DNA of 17,267 nucleotides, taken from positions 10,063-27,329 of the forward strand of contig CAQBRY010000011.1 in the NCBI GenBank assembly GCA_948762645.1. Reading direction: 5' to 3'. The notes beneath the pieces were generated by a model. The model was not told the origin of the DNA, made no database searches, and saw nothing but the letters and a program-made list of their open reading frames with translations. The translations under genes were made by a program, and so were the position numbers. Positions 7,330-15,162 of the stretch are shown here, piece after piece (position 1 is the stretch's first letter; every line of letters starts with the position of its first letter). This DNA is from an uncultured Eubacteriales bacterium (GTDB taxonomy: Bacteria > Bacillota > Clostridia > Oscillospirales > Acutalibacteraceae).

Positions 7330-8040
7330 TTAAATTGTCTCTAGGGCTATATTCATCATGTCCTTAAAACCGCATTGTCTCTCATCTGACGAAAGCGATG
7401 TACCCTTTAACGGACAATCTGAAATGGTTAATATGCAGAGTGCCTTTTTTCCACACCTAGCCGCATTCATGTAAAGCCCGGCCGACTCCATCTCTACAGC
7501 TAAAACTCCCATTTTCTTCCACTTTAAAAGATATTCATTATCATCATCATAAAACGTATCAGACGATAATATATTTCCAATCTTTACGCTAATCTTTAAA
7601 TTGTCTGCCACACTTTTTGCTCTTTCTACTAAGCTATAGTCAGCAATAGGAGCGAAAGTTCCGATTAGACCATACTGAGACACGTAACTAGAATTAGTAC
7701 ATGCACCCATTCCTATTACTACATTCTTTAAGTCTACATCGTCACTTATCGCTCCTGCGCTGCCTATTCTTATAATATTTTCCACACCATAGAAATTATA
7801 TAATTCATAACTATAAATGCCAATCGAAGGTATCCCCATGCCACTTCCCATAACAGATACTTCTTTTCCTTTATACTTTCCTGTAAATCCCAACATATTT
7901 CTTACAGTATTAAAACATTTAACATCATCCAAAAAATTTTCAGCTATATATTTCGCTCTAAGTGGGTCCCCCGGCATTAATACACTTTTTGCTATATCAT
8001 TTTCTTTCGCACTAATATGTGCAGTTGGTAAAACAGACAT
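7330..8040 (-). CDS. deoD: Purine nucleoside phosphorylase, DeoD type
   Basis: Hexameric-type cytoplasmic enzyme that converts purine (deoxy)nucleosides plus phosphate to base and (deoxy)ribose-1-phosphate. The 236 residues are of normal length. The PNP/UDP signature GSGMGIPSIGIYSYEL is at 65-80. Phosphate ligands are G24 and R28 (MPGDPLRAK) and R91 and S94 (RIGSAG). Ribose is bound through VEMES (182-186). The catalytic pair corresponds to E. coli D204/R217: here D208 in TISDC and R221 in DERQCGF. The usual SDH/SDN reads SDC, and CPLKGTSLSS (209-218) after it differs from common versions, which may shift base preference. The start at ATG 8040 follows GGAGG (8046-8050) by 5 nt; the longer frame from TTG 8052 includes that site. 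It sits 47 bp before the binding-protein gene. Confidence 0.95.
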   Translation of the reverse strand: MSVLPTAHISAKENDIAKSVLMPGDPLRAKYIAENFLDDVKCFNTVRNMLGFTGKYKGKEVSVMGSGMGIPSIGIYSYELYNFYGVENIIRIGSAGAISDDVDLKNVVIGMGACTNSSYVSQYGLIGTFAPIADYSLVERAKSVADNLKISVKIGNILSSDTFYDDDNEYLLKWKKMGVLAVEMESAGLYMNAARCGKKALCILTISDCPLKGTSLSSDERQCGFKDMMNIALETI

Positions 8041-8067
8041 CTTTTCCTCCAATAATATTAATTGATT

Positions 8068-8724
8068 TTAAATTTTATTATGTGAAAATTTTAACATCTT
8101 GCTAAACATATTGTCAACAAATTCCGACACTTTCTGTATGCATGGCCCTCCAACAAACGCAGATATTAATGTCATTTCTCTGACTTTTCCTCCCAGTAAA
8201 AATCCAACTATTAAAGCAACCACATCAATACTTACCTTCATAAATCCAAACGATTTATTTAGTTTCTTACTAGATATTATCGCAAGTGCCGACCATGGGT
8301 CTACTCCAATATTTACCGATATAAATATTCCGAGACCTATTATGGCAAGTACTACTGCCAAAATTGAAACTAAAAATCTTGGTATATAATCGTTTGTAAC
8401 ATCCATAGCTTCATACAAATTAATCCCAAAATTTATAGACGGTCCTAATGCTAAGGCATATATTACCGTCCCTACATTTATATATTTTCTGTCTATTAGA
8501 ATTACTATTACCGCTAAAATGCAGTTTATAATATTTGTAGCAAGTCCAAGATTAAGGTTGAAAAAATTACTTACCCCATTAAAAAACACGGCTATGGCAT
8601 CTGTTCCAAGCAACGCCTTAGTATTAAACGCTATAGATATTCCAAGAAGAATAATGCTAAATATACATAGTAATAACTTAAAAGCATACACTCCATTAAT
8701 ATAATTTTTTAAATATTTCCCCAC
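8068..8724 (-). CDS. YczE/YitT-like polytopic membrane protein of unknown function
   Basis: A 218-residue hydrophobic protein with about six membrane segments. It shows an internal duplication: the first half has LLGTDAIAVFFNGV (38-51) followed by a GTVIYALALGPSINF block (85-99). The second half repeats the layout with IGVDPWSALAII (139-150) and a MTLISAFVGGPCIQ block (184-197). The GxDPW motif and the repeat pattern resemble the YczE-type membrane proteins of Gram-positives, whose biochemical role is not established. The start is GTG at 8722-8724, sharing one base with the deoB stop (TAGTG), with AGGAG 11 nt upstream. That spacing is long, but the overlap suggests coupling. Its place between deoB and deoD in a nucleoside operon hints at transport of a nucleoside, base or sugar product, but nothing in the sequence proves it. 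Confidence 0.75.
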   Translation of the reverse strand: MGKYLKNYINGVYAFKLLLCIFSIILLGISIAFNTKALLGTDAIAVFFNGVSNFFNLNLGLATNIINCILAVIVILIDRKYINVGTVIYALALGPSINFGINLYEAMDVTNDYIPRFLVSILAVVLAIIGLGIFISVNIGVDPWSALAIISSKKLNKSFGFMKVSIDVVALIVGFLLGGKVREMTLISAFVGGPCIQKVSEFVDNMFSKMLKFSHNKI

Positions 8725-9890
8725 TATCTTATAATCTCCTTTAAAAATGATTTTCCTTCTACTAATTTATTTATTCCAAAATATTCAAGTATAGTTGCGG
8801 CTATATCGGAAAAACTCTCTCTTGTACCTAAATTTACGCCTTGCTTAACTTTACTTCCGTATATAACCATTGGAGTATATTCCCTGGAGTGGTCGGTTGA
8901 AGAAGTGGTTGGATCACATCCATGATCGGCAGTTATAATTAAAATGTCTTCTCTTCTCATTAAATCCATTATTTCTTTTATTCTACCGTCAAATTCTGAA
9001 AGAGCTCCCGCATATCCGGAAACATCATTCCTATGTCCATAAACCATATCGAAATCAACCAGGTTTACAAAGCAAAGCCCTTCAAAGTCTTGCTCTACTA
9101 TTTTCTTAAGTTTAGTAAGTCCGTCAGAATTATTGCTGGTCTTTACCTTATGAGTAATTCCCTTACCTGCGAAAATATCATTTATCTTTCCTACCCCTAT
9201 TACATCCAATCCCCTTTTTTCTATTTGATCGAGCATTGTTATCTTAGGCGGTTTAAGAGAAAAATCTTTTCTATTGGGAGTCCTTTCAAAATTTGGGTAC
9301 TCCCCTATAAACGGTCTTGCAATTACCCTGCCTACAGCATAGTCTCCCGTTAAAAACTCCCTGATTTTTTCACAATACTCATAAAGCTTATTAACCGGTA
9401 TAATATTTTCATGTGCGGCTACCTGAAATACGCTGTCCGCTGAAGTATATACTATTATACTTCCGGTCTCTATACTCTGTTTTCCATAATCCTTTAAAAC
9501 CTCTGTTCCTGAATATGGCTTATTACATAATATATCTCTTGACGTAATTGTTTTAAACTGCTGCACAACTTCCTGAGGAAAACCATTCGGGAAAGTCGGC
9601 ATAGGCTTTTCAGAAATAACACCCGCTATTTCCCAGTGACCTATTATCGTATCCTTTCCATTCGATTTTTCTGCCATTCTTGCAAAGCTGCCCAGCGGAT
9701 TTTCAGATTTTTCATAGTAATCTACTGAGTCTATATTAAAAAGTCCAAGATCTTTCATATTCGTCATATTAAATTCTTTTTGAGATGAACATGCTTTAAG
9801 CGTATTACTGCCGGTATCCCCATATAAATCCGCGTCTGGAAGTTCTCCTATTCCTACACTGTCTAACACTATCAAAAATACTCTTTTCAT
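8724..9890 (-). CDS. deoB: Phosphopentomutase
   Basis: Interconverts (deoxy)ribose-1-phosphate and (deoxy)ribose-5-phosphate, linking the two phosphorylases to DeoC and the pentose phosphate pathway. Alkaline-phosphatase-superfamily metalloenzyme of 388 residues, the usual length. Metal ligands are visible: D10 (LDSVGIGELPDA), D281 and H286 (DFDMVYGH), D322 and H323 (TADHG), and H334 (TDHSREYTP). The phosphorylated threonine is T81 in KDTIIGHWE. A cap domain lies at about 95-215. I start at ATG 9890. The longer frame from TTG 9905 contains the purine-rich GGGGGAAA that serves as a modest ribosome site. The gene begins only 21 bp after parC with no terminator between, so it is probably read from the topoisomerase promoter. 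Confidence 0.96.
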   Translation of the reverse strand: MKRVFLIVLDSVGIGELPDADLYGDTGSNTLKACSSQKEFNMTNMKDLGLFNIDSVDYYEKSENPLGSFARMAEKSNGKDTIIGHWEIAGVISEKPMPTFPNGFPQEVVQQFKTITSRDILCNKPYSGTEVLKDYGKQSIETGSIIVYTSADSVFQVAAHENIIPVNKLYEYCEKIREFLTGDYAVGRVIARPFIGEYPNFERTPNRKDFSLKPPKITMLDQIEKRGLDVIGVGKINDIFAGKGITHKVKTSNNSDGLTKLKKIVEQDFEGLCFVNLVDFDMVYGHRNDVSGYAGALSEFDGRIKEIMDLMRREDILIITADHGCDPTTSSTDHSREYTPMVIYGSKVKQGVNLGTRESFSDIAATILEYFGINKLVEGKSFLKEIIR

Positions 9891-9911
9891 ATTAATTTCC
9901 CCCAAATAAAA

Positions 9912-12149
9912 TTATATTTTAAGCTGCTCTCCTACTACGTCTTCAACTCTCGGTTTTACACCTGCAGCAGGAATATTTTTCACCTTATACTTTTTAATAC
10001 TTGGTAGCTTTTCTTCTAAATACGGATCAACTTTTATAATCCTATGCCCCTTTTTTAGTCTCATAACACATACTCCTTGAGAGTCCTTTGACGTCTTAAT
10101 ATTTAACATATCGCTATTAAATATTAACATTTTCCCTGCAGAAGAAGTTATTAAAAATTCTTTATCTTCTGTTAAATAAAAAATCTTTACTATTTTAGAC
10201 TTGTCACTATAAGCTTTTACTAACTTTTTTCGATTAGTCAGAGTATGATAAGATTTCATATTAATTTTAGATACTTTACCATCTTCATAGAAAAAAATCA
10301 TAAACCCATCATAGTCGGAAGTTACGGCTAGGTACATAAAATTTTCTTGATCGTCAAAATTTAAGTTTGCCGGAATATATTCACCCATAACACTTGCCTT
10401 TACGTCCGGAAAATTATATCCTTTTGATTTATAAACTTGCATTTTATCTGTAAAAAACAGTAGATCTGAAGTATTACTTCCGCTTTCCGCTTGATTAATC
10501 TCATCATTTTCCTTTACCTTTTGATCAGAATTCATCCTCAGTGACTGAGACGTTATTTTCTTAAAATACCCTTCCTTGGTAATAAAAAATGTTACGGGAT
10601 AATCTTCGATATTGTCATCTTGCTCATACTTAGCTATTTCCTGAGGATAAATTAATTCGCTCTTTCGTACTTTACCATATTTTTTAGAAATAAATTTCAA
10701 ATCAGTAATTATAATATCATAAACTTTTTCATCACTTTTAAGTATTTCAGACAAACCTTCTATGTCTTTTTTCAATAAATCTGATTCCGATATATGTTTT
10801 AAAATATATTCTTTATTAAGATTTCTAAGCTTTATCTCGGCAACATATTCAGCCTGCAGCTGATCTATACCAAATCCATCCATAAGATTAGGTACTACCA
10901 TTACTTCTTCTTTAGTATTTCTTACGATATTTACAGCTTTATCAATATCTAAAAGTATCTTTGAAAGCCCTAAAAGAAGATGAAGCTTACTTTTCTTTTT
11001 ATCAAGGTCAAACGCTGTCCTTCTTTTTATACAGTTAACTCTAAAATTAATCCAACTTTTAATTAATTCTTTTACTCCCAAAACTTTTGGTACTCCATCA
11101 ATAAGTACGTTAAAGTTACATGAAAATACGTCTTCAAGAGGCGTTAAATGATAAAGTTTGGTCATTAACTTATCAGGGTCATATCCTCTTTTTAGATCTA
11201 TAGTAATTTTCAGTCCATCTATACCCGTCTCATCTCTAATGTCAGATATTTCCTTGATTTTACCAAGCTTAATAAGTTCTATGACCTTATCTATGATAAG
11301 TTCGCTACAAGTTGTAGGAGGAATATTTATAATGTCTATACAATTTGACTCTTTATCGTATACATATTTAGACCTTATCCTTATTCCGCCTCTTCCTGTA
11401 TCGTATATGCTCTGCAGCTTATCTTTTTCATATATAATATATCCGCCGCCGGGAAAATCTGGAGCTATTAAAGTACTTAAAATATCGTGGTTTTCATCTT
11501 TTATAAGTTCAATCGCAGTTTCACACACTTCAGACAAATTAAACGGACAAATCGAACTTGCCATTCCCACGGCTATACCCGTATTGGCATTTACAAGTAT
11601 CGACGGAAAACTTACCGGCAGCAGTACAGGCTCCTTTAAGGTGCTGTCATAATTATCAACAAAATCTACGCAGTCTTTATCAATATCCTTAAATATCTCT
11701 TCGCAAATATTATCAAGCTTTGCCTCCGTATATCTTGACGCTGCACACACCATATCTCTTGAATAAAATTTTCCGAAATTTCCTTTTGAATCTACATATG
11801 GATGAAGAAGTGCTTCATATCCTCTGCTAAGTCTTACCATAGTATCGTATATGGCACTGTCTCCATGAGGATTTAGCTTCATAGTTTGACCTACAATATT
11901 TGCAGATTTCGTCCTTGTTTTGCCAAGAAGTCCCATCTTATACATCGTATACAGCAGTTTCCTATGCGACGGTTTAAAGCCGTCTATTTCGGGTATTGCC
12001 CTTGACATTATAACGCTCATGGCATAAGGCATATAATTTTTTTCTATAGTATCTACTATCTTCTGATCCACAACCTTACCTGCGTTATTTACAACTCCTT
12101 TGCTTACTGCTTTAGACGTTTTATTTAAGTCTTTATTCTTCCGCGGCAT
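9912..12149 (-). CDS. parC: Type IIA DNA topoisomerase subunit A (topoisomerase IV-like)
   Basis: DNA-cleaving subunit, 745 residues. The active-site tyrosine is Y140 with R139 in AASRYTEAKL. PHGDSAIYD (94-102) is the quinolone-contact region, and S98 and D102 keep the drug-sensitive type of residues. FPSILVNANTGIAVGMAS, the DNA-intercalating region, follows. The C-terminal part (about 490-745) has repeated beta-rich blocks such as VTFFITKEGYFKKIT and KEFLITSSAGKMLIF, fitting a reduced pinwheel. I find no QRRGGxG GyrA box, which favours topoisomerase IV activity (decatenation) over gyrase. The sequence departs from textbook ParC: NPHG for HPHG, two extra residues after GNFG, and Ser for Met before RYTE. 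I start at ATG 12149, since AGGAGG (12156-12161) lies 6 nt before it and the ATG at 12164 overlaps that site. It follows parE after 47 bp. Confidence 0.88.
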   Translation of the reverse strand: MPRKNKDLNKTSKAVSKGVVNNAGKVVDQKIVDTIEKNYMPYAMSVIMSRAIPEIDGFKPSHRKLLYTMYKMGLLGKTRTKSANIVGQTMKLNPHGDSAIYDTMVRLSRGYEALLHPYVDSKGNFGKFYSRDMVCAASRYTEAKLDNICEEIFKDIDKDCVDFVDNYDSTLKEPVLLPVSFPSILVNANTGIAVGMASSICPFNLSEVCETAIELIKDENHDILSTLIAPDFPGGGYIIYEKDKLQSIYDTGRGGIRIRSKYVYDKESNCIDIINIPPTTCSELIIDKVIELIKLGKIKEISDIRDETGIDGLKITIDLKRGYDPDKLMTKLYHLTPLEDVFSCNFNVLIDGVPKVLGVKELIKSWINFRVNCIKRRTAFDLDKKKSKLHLLLGLSKILLDIDKAVNIVRNTKEEVMVVPNLMDGFGIDQLQAEYVAEIKLRNLNKEYILKHISESDLLKKDIEGLSEILKSDEKVYDIIITDLKFISKKYGKVRKSELIYPQEIAKYEQDDNIEDYPVTFFITKEGYFKKITSQSLRMNSDQKVKENDEINQAESGSNTSDLLFFTDKMQVYKSKGYNFPDVKASVMGEYIPANLNFDDQENFMYLAVTSDYDGFMIFFYEDGKVSKINMKSYHTLTNRKKLVKAYSDKSKIVKIFYLTEDKEFLITSSAGKMLIFNSDMLNIKTSKDSQGVCVMRLKKGHRIIKVDPYLEEKLPSIKKYKVKNIPAAGVKPRVEDVVGEQLKI

Positions 12150-12196
12150 CTTATACCTCCTCATAATTCAATTTTTCTGTTATACATATACGTTCT

Positions 12197-14176
12197 CTAA
12201 TTTATATCTAAATCATCCATATAAAGATGTCCATTTTCTATTATATATTCTTTTCTTCCCTGCAAATCTTCCCCTAAAAGTATATCAAATATTCTAGACG
12301 TCTTTTCGGCATCGTCCGGAGTCACTTTTATAAGCCTTCTGGTTTCCGGATTCATAGTAGTAAAATTCATCATATCAGGTTCGTTTTCTCCGAGACCTTT
12401 TGATCTTTGCAAAGTATATTTTTGATTTCCTATCTCTTTTATAAACTGATCTTTTTCCTTTTCATCGTATGCAAAATAAGTTTTAGTTTTAGTAGTTATC
12501 TCATAAAGGGGAGATTCGGCTATAAATACCTTTTCTTCTTCGATAAGGTCCGGAGTAAGGCGGTAAAGCATTGTAAGGATTAAAGTCCTTATTTGAAATC
12601 CATCTACGTCAGCATCCGTACAAATAATAACTTTATTCCATCTAAGTAAGTTTATATTAAATATGGGAACGTCTTTACCTAATTTATTCCCTTTTACTTT
12701 TACTCCGCATCCTAAAATCTTAATAAGATCCGTAATAATATCGCTTTTAAATATTTTATTATAATCTGCTTTCAAACAGTTTAATATCTTTCCACGTATA
12801 GGAATAATTGCCTGAAAATTCGGGTCTCTTGCCTGTTTACAAGCTCCTAAAGCAGAATCACCCTCAACTATAAAAAGTTCTCTTATATTTAAATCCTTGC
12901 TCCGGCAATCTACGAATTTTGCTACCCGATTTGTTACGTCTATATTGTTTGAAAGCTTTTTCTTTATATTAAGTCTCGTTTTTTCTGCGTCTTCTCTGCT
13001 TCTTTTGTTAACTAAAACTTGAGATACAATCTTTTCCGCTTCAAGAGGGTTTTCTATTAAAAACACTTCCAAATTATGTTTGAGCATATCACAAATTGCA
13101 TTTTGAATACCTTTATTTGTAATTGCCTTTTTAGTTTGATTTTCGTAGGAAGTGACGTTCGAAAATGACGATATTACTATTATCAGGCAATCTTCAATAT
13201 CGGAAAAACTTATCTTACTTTCATTTTTATTATACTTCCCAAGCTGTTTTATATAATTATCTATCTGAAACACAAAAGCACTTTTTACGGCCTTTTCAGG
13301 GGCACCACCATACTCCAGAAAACTCGAATTATGGTAATACTCGGAAACATGATTTTTATTTGAAAACGTCAGCGCTACTTCTATTTTCGCTTTATATTCG
13401 GGCTTATCATCTCTATCCCGAACATTTTTCTGTATACTCCAGTTTTGTATTGGGATTAAATTATCATTGCCACAAAGCTCCTGAATATAATCCGATATAC
13501 CATTTTTATACAAAAACTCTGTCTCTTCAAACTTATCTCCAACTTGATTCCTAAAGACAATCTTTATCCCTGGGTTTACAATGGCTTGACGTTTTAATAT
13601 GTCCAAAAAATATTCCTTTGGAACGTCTATATCAGTAAAAACATCCCTATCAGGACGCCACTTTATTTTTGTACCGGTATCTTTTTTTGTATACTTCTCT
13701 TTTTTAAGTCCTCCAATATTTTCCCCTTTTTCAAATCTTAAATTATATTGATACCCATCACGTCTTATATCAACCACCATATATTCAGACGAGTACTGCG
13801 TAGAACAAAGCCCTAACCCATTGAGCCCCAATGAATATTCATATACTTGCAAACTATCGTTATTATACTTCCCCCCGGCATACATCTCACAAAAAACCAA
13901 TTCCCAATTGAACTTATTTTCACGCACATTAAAATCGACAGGTATTCCCCTGCCAAAATCTTCAACTTCAATTGATAAATCTTCATATCTGGTAATATTT
14001 ATTGTTTTTCCGTATCCCTCACGAGCCTCGTCCAAAGAATTTGATAGGACCTCAAAAATAGAGTGCTCACATCCTTCAATTCCGTCAGAACCGAATATTA
14101 CTGACGGACGTTTTCTTACTCTGTCGGCACCCTTTAGTGAAGATATACTTTCGTTATTATATGAATTTTTTACCAC
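12197..14176 (-). CDS. parE: Type IIA DNA topoisomerase subunit B (topoisomerase IV-like)
   Basis: ATPase subunit, 659 residues. The GHKL ATP site shows E42 and N46 (FEVLSNSLDEA) and D73 with G75/G77 (VEDFGRGIPV). The ATP lid, normally GGLHGVG, reads SLGLNGLG (115-122), a clear divergence. The QTK loop is at 347-349. The TOPRIM domain has E438 in VEGDSALG, metal-binding D521, D523 and D525 in DADVDG, and QRSKGLGE at 590-597. RKRPSVIFGS replaces the usual RKRPGMYIG. These traits mark a distinct ParE lineage rather than the housekeeping GyrB. I chose GTG at 14174-14176. AGGA lies 12 nt upstream, a long spacing, and the nearby ATG after AAAGG hits a stop at once, so the start is less certain than the rest. 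First gene of the long minus-strand operon. Confidence 0.88.
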   Translation of the reverse strand: MVKNSYNNESISSLKGADRVRKRPSVIFGSDGIEGCEHSIFEVLSNSLDEAREGYGKTINITRYEDLSIEVEDFGRGIPVDFNVRENKFNWELVFCEMYAGGKYNNDSLQVYEYSLGLNGLGLCSTQYSSEYMVVDIRRDGYQYNLRFEKGENIGGLKKEKYTKKDTGTKIKWRPDRDVFTDIDVPKEYFLDILKRQAIVNPGIKIVFRNQVGDKFEETEFLYKNGISDYIQELCGNDNLIPIQNWSIQKNVRDRDDKPEYKAKIEVALTFSNKNHVSEYYHNSSFLEYGGAPEKAVKSAFVFQIDNYIKQLGKYNKNESKISFSDIEDCLIIVISSFSNVTSYENQTKKAITNKGIQNAICDMLKHNLEVFLIENPLEAEKIVSQVLVNKRSREDAEKTRLNIKKKLSNNIDVTNRVAKFVDCRSKDLNIRELFIVEGDSALGACKQARDPNFQAIIPIRGKILNCLKADYNKIFKSDIITDLIKILGCGVKVKGNKLGKDVPIFNINLLRWNKVIICTDADVDGFQIRTLILTMLYRLTPDLIEEEKVFIAESPLYEITTKTKTYFAYDEKEKDQFIKEIGNQKYTLQRSKGLGENEPDMMNFTTMNPETRRLIKVTPDDAEKTSRIFDILLGEDLQGRKEYIIENGHLYMDDLDIN

Positions 14177-14233
14177 TGATTTAAAACATCCTTTTAAAAT
14201 AACTATATATAATAAAGACCATTTTCTAGCTAA

Positions 14234-14262
14234 ATAATATAAAATATCTTTAAAAAAGTCAA
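14234..14262 (-). promoter_or_regulatory. Predicted sigma-A promoter of the parE-parC-deo-nup operon
   Basis: On the minus strand TTGACT (14257-14262) is followed by a 17-bp spacer and TATTAT (14234-14239), five of six matches to consensus in each box with ideal spacing. Transcription would begin near 14227, giving a leader of about 50 nt before the GTG of parE. I see no riboswitch-like fold or obvious DeoR-type palindrome in this short leader. Confidence 0.65.
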
Positions 14263-14365
14263 TTTAATATCCTAACTAATTTAATGTTGGAAGGAGTACT
14301 TGGGTGTCAATTACTTTCCCTAAATAATATATTATATTATAACAAAATATAGGTAGGTATAATTA
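14263..14365. other. Divergent intergenic region
   Basis: About 100 bp between the parE promoter and the secreted-protein gene. It is AT-rich apart from a stretch near 14286-14320. There is no confident plus-strand promoter: TTGGGT (14300-14305) has only poor -10 partners. TATAAT at 14358-14363 is too close to the ATG to drive that gene. GGAAGGAG at 14289-14296 followed by GTG could open a seven-codon leader (VSITFPK, stop), but nothing supports its use. Confidence 0.5.
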
Positions 14366-14701
14366 ATGAAAAAATTTATTAAAAAATATATTTCTCTAAT
14401 ATTAATTTTTGTTTCTAGTTTCATGATTCTTCCAATAAGTGCAATGAAAACCGCTAAAACACAAGTTGAAATCCTATCATATGAGCAACTTATAGTCCAA
14501 GATAGTCAACGTTTATCTCGTCCTTCTTCCCTCCCATCTATTCCTAAGCAACCTAATATAGCACAAAATAATCTCATGCTTGAAAGACGCTACGGTACCC
14601 AGCGAAATAAACTAATAAAAGAATGCTTATATGAATTTATAGCAGCAATAAAGTCATTATTTCAAAGACAATCTAATATTAATGCACTTATAACAGCATA
14701 A
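14366..14701 (+). CDS. Small secreted protein of unknown function
   Basis: A 111-residue protein I do not recognise. The N-terminus is a clear signal peptide: basic MKKFIKKY, a hydrophobic core (about 9-24), then PISA with likely cleavage after A26. The mature part of about 85 residues starts MKTAKTQ, has a Ser/Pro-rich patch (SRPSSLPSIPKQP, about 52-64), and ends in a helical, positively charged region (YGTQRNKLIKECLYEF to the C-terminus). It has a single cysteine in the mature part and no lipobox, sortase or repeat motif. The ribosome site is weak (TAGG about 8 nt before ATG). It is transcribed away from parE and towards the next small gene, 109 bp on, with no terminator between but a separate promoter for that gene. 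A signal-type peptide precursor or a surface-active protein is possible; I would not choose. Confidence 0.6.
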   Translation: MKKFIKKYISLILIFVSSFMILPISAMKTAKTQVEILSYEQLIVQDSQRLSRPSSLPSIPKQPNIAQNNLMLERRYGTQRNKLIKECLYEFIAAIKSLFQRQSNINALITA

Positions 14702-14742
14702 TCAAAATCCACATATTATTACATCTCGTTTTATAAAATCTA

Positions 14743-14773
14743 TTGACATTATATATATATATATATATATAAT
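14743..14773 (+). promoter_or_regulatory. Promoter with (TA)11 spacer, candidate phase-variable promoter
   Basis: A perfect TTGACA (14743-14748) is followed by a T and then eleven TA units (14750-14771) running into TATAAT (14768-14773). The distance from TTGACA to TATAAT is 19 bp; TATATA at 14766-14771 gives 17 bp. Loss of one TA unit would put perfect -35 and -10 boxes at the ideal 17 bp. Slippage in such a tract is a known way to tune promoters, for example the hif fimbrial genes of Haemophilus influenzae. The downstream gene has a good ribosome site, which supports real use. Confidence 0.6.
14750..14771. repeat. Dinucleotide repeat (TA)11
   Basis: Twenty-two bases of uninterrupted alternating TA inside the promoter spacer. 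It is the longest simple repeat I noticed in the window. AT-rich intergenic DNA makes short TA runs common (a shorter one lies near 597-608), but this one is placed exactly between the promoter boxes. Confidence 0.9.
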
Positions 14774-14810
14774 TTATATTAGATATTTTATAAAAAAGGG
14801 GAGAATATTT

Positions 14811-15155
14811 ATGAAAGCAATTCATACTAAAGAGGTTTTTTGTGACATATATATTAAAGACCGAGTCTTTTCAGCAGCAAAAGCATATTATGAAATTAAC
14901 GATTTGAAGAAGATAATAAAAGAGTCAAAGGAGAAAATAAAAGAGTTAAAACCAAAATTAGCAGAAAATATTCAAGGTATTTCTTATGATAGACAACAAA
15001 AAATAATATATCAAATAAGGTTGAAAGACAAAACAGACAATATGACTGGAATATATCTTGGCTCTGTCTTTAAAAGGAAGACATGTACAAGATTTTTAGA
15101 ACATCTAGCAAAGGGAGATCTAGTTAAAACAGTCGAAGCTCAAGACAATAATTAG
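14811..15155 (+). CDS. Small cytoplasmic helical protein of unknown function
   Basis: A 114-residue protein with no signal peptide or membrane segment; I do not recognise the family. Residues 24-53 (YYEINDLKKI... to LAENI) are strongly helical with alternating Lys and Glu, a likely coiled coil. The C-terminal half is basic (SVFKRKTCTRFLEHLAKGD, about 84-102) and could bind nucleic acid or a partner, but no helix-turn-helix or known toxin motif is clear. Expression signals are strong: GGGGAG (14798-14803) 7 nt before ATG, the TA-repeat promoter upstream, and a perfect terminator just after the stop. A palindrome TTTTATAAAA occurs both before the promoter (14729-14738) and in the leader (14786-14795), which might be a regulator site. 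It lies alone on the plus strand after the secreted-protein gene. Confidence 0.65.
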   Translation: MKAIHTKEVFCDIYIKDRVFSAAKAYYEINDLKKIIKESKEKIKELKPKLAENIQGISYDRQQKIIYQIRLKDKTDNMTGIYLGSVFKRKTCTRFLEHLAKGDLVKTVEAQDNN

Positions 15156-15162
15156 ATACTAT

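Noticed and set aside
11158..11652. 164-codon plus-strand frame inside parC
   Set aside because: It lies wholly opposite conserved ParC coding sequence, including the region after the active site. It has no ribosome site and low-complexity Ser/Ile composition typical of an antisense shadow.
13165..13554. 129-codon plus-strand frame inside parE
   Set aside because: Shadow of the conserved ATPase/transducer region of ParE, with no start signals or recognisable domain.
14289..14323. Seven-codon leader peptide (GTG start after GGAAGGAG) and a six-pair hairpin GGAAGG/CTTTCC in the same place
   Set aside because: Both are short and can arise by chance. No run of regulatory codons and no alternative terminator structure accompanies them.
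14358..14363. TATAAT immediately before the secreted-protein ATG
   Set aside because: Transcription would begin inside the gene, after the start codon, and there is no -35 box at the right distance.
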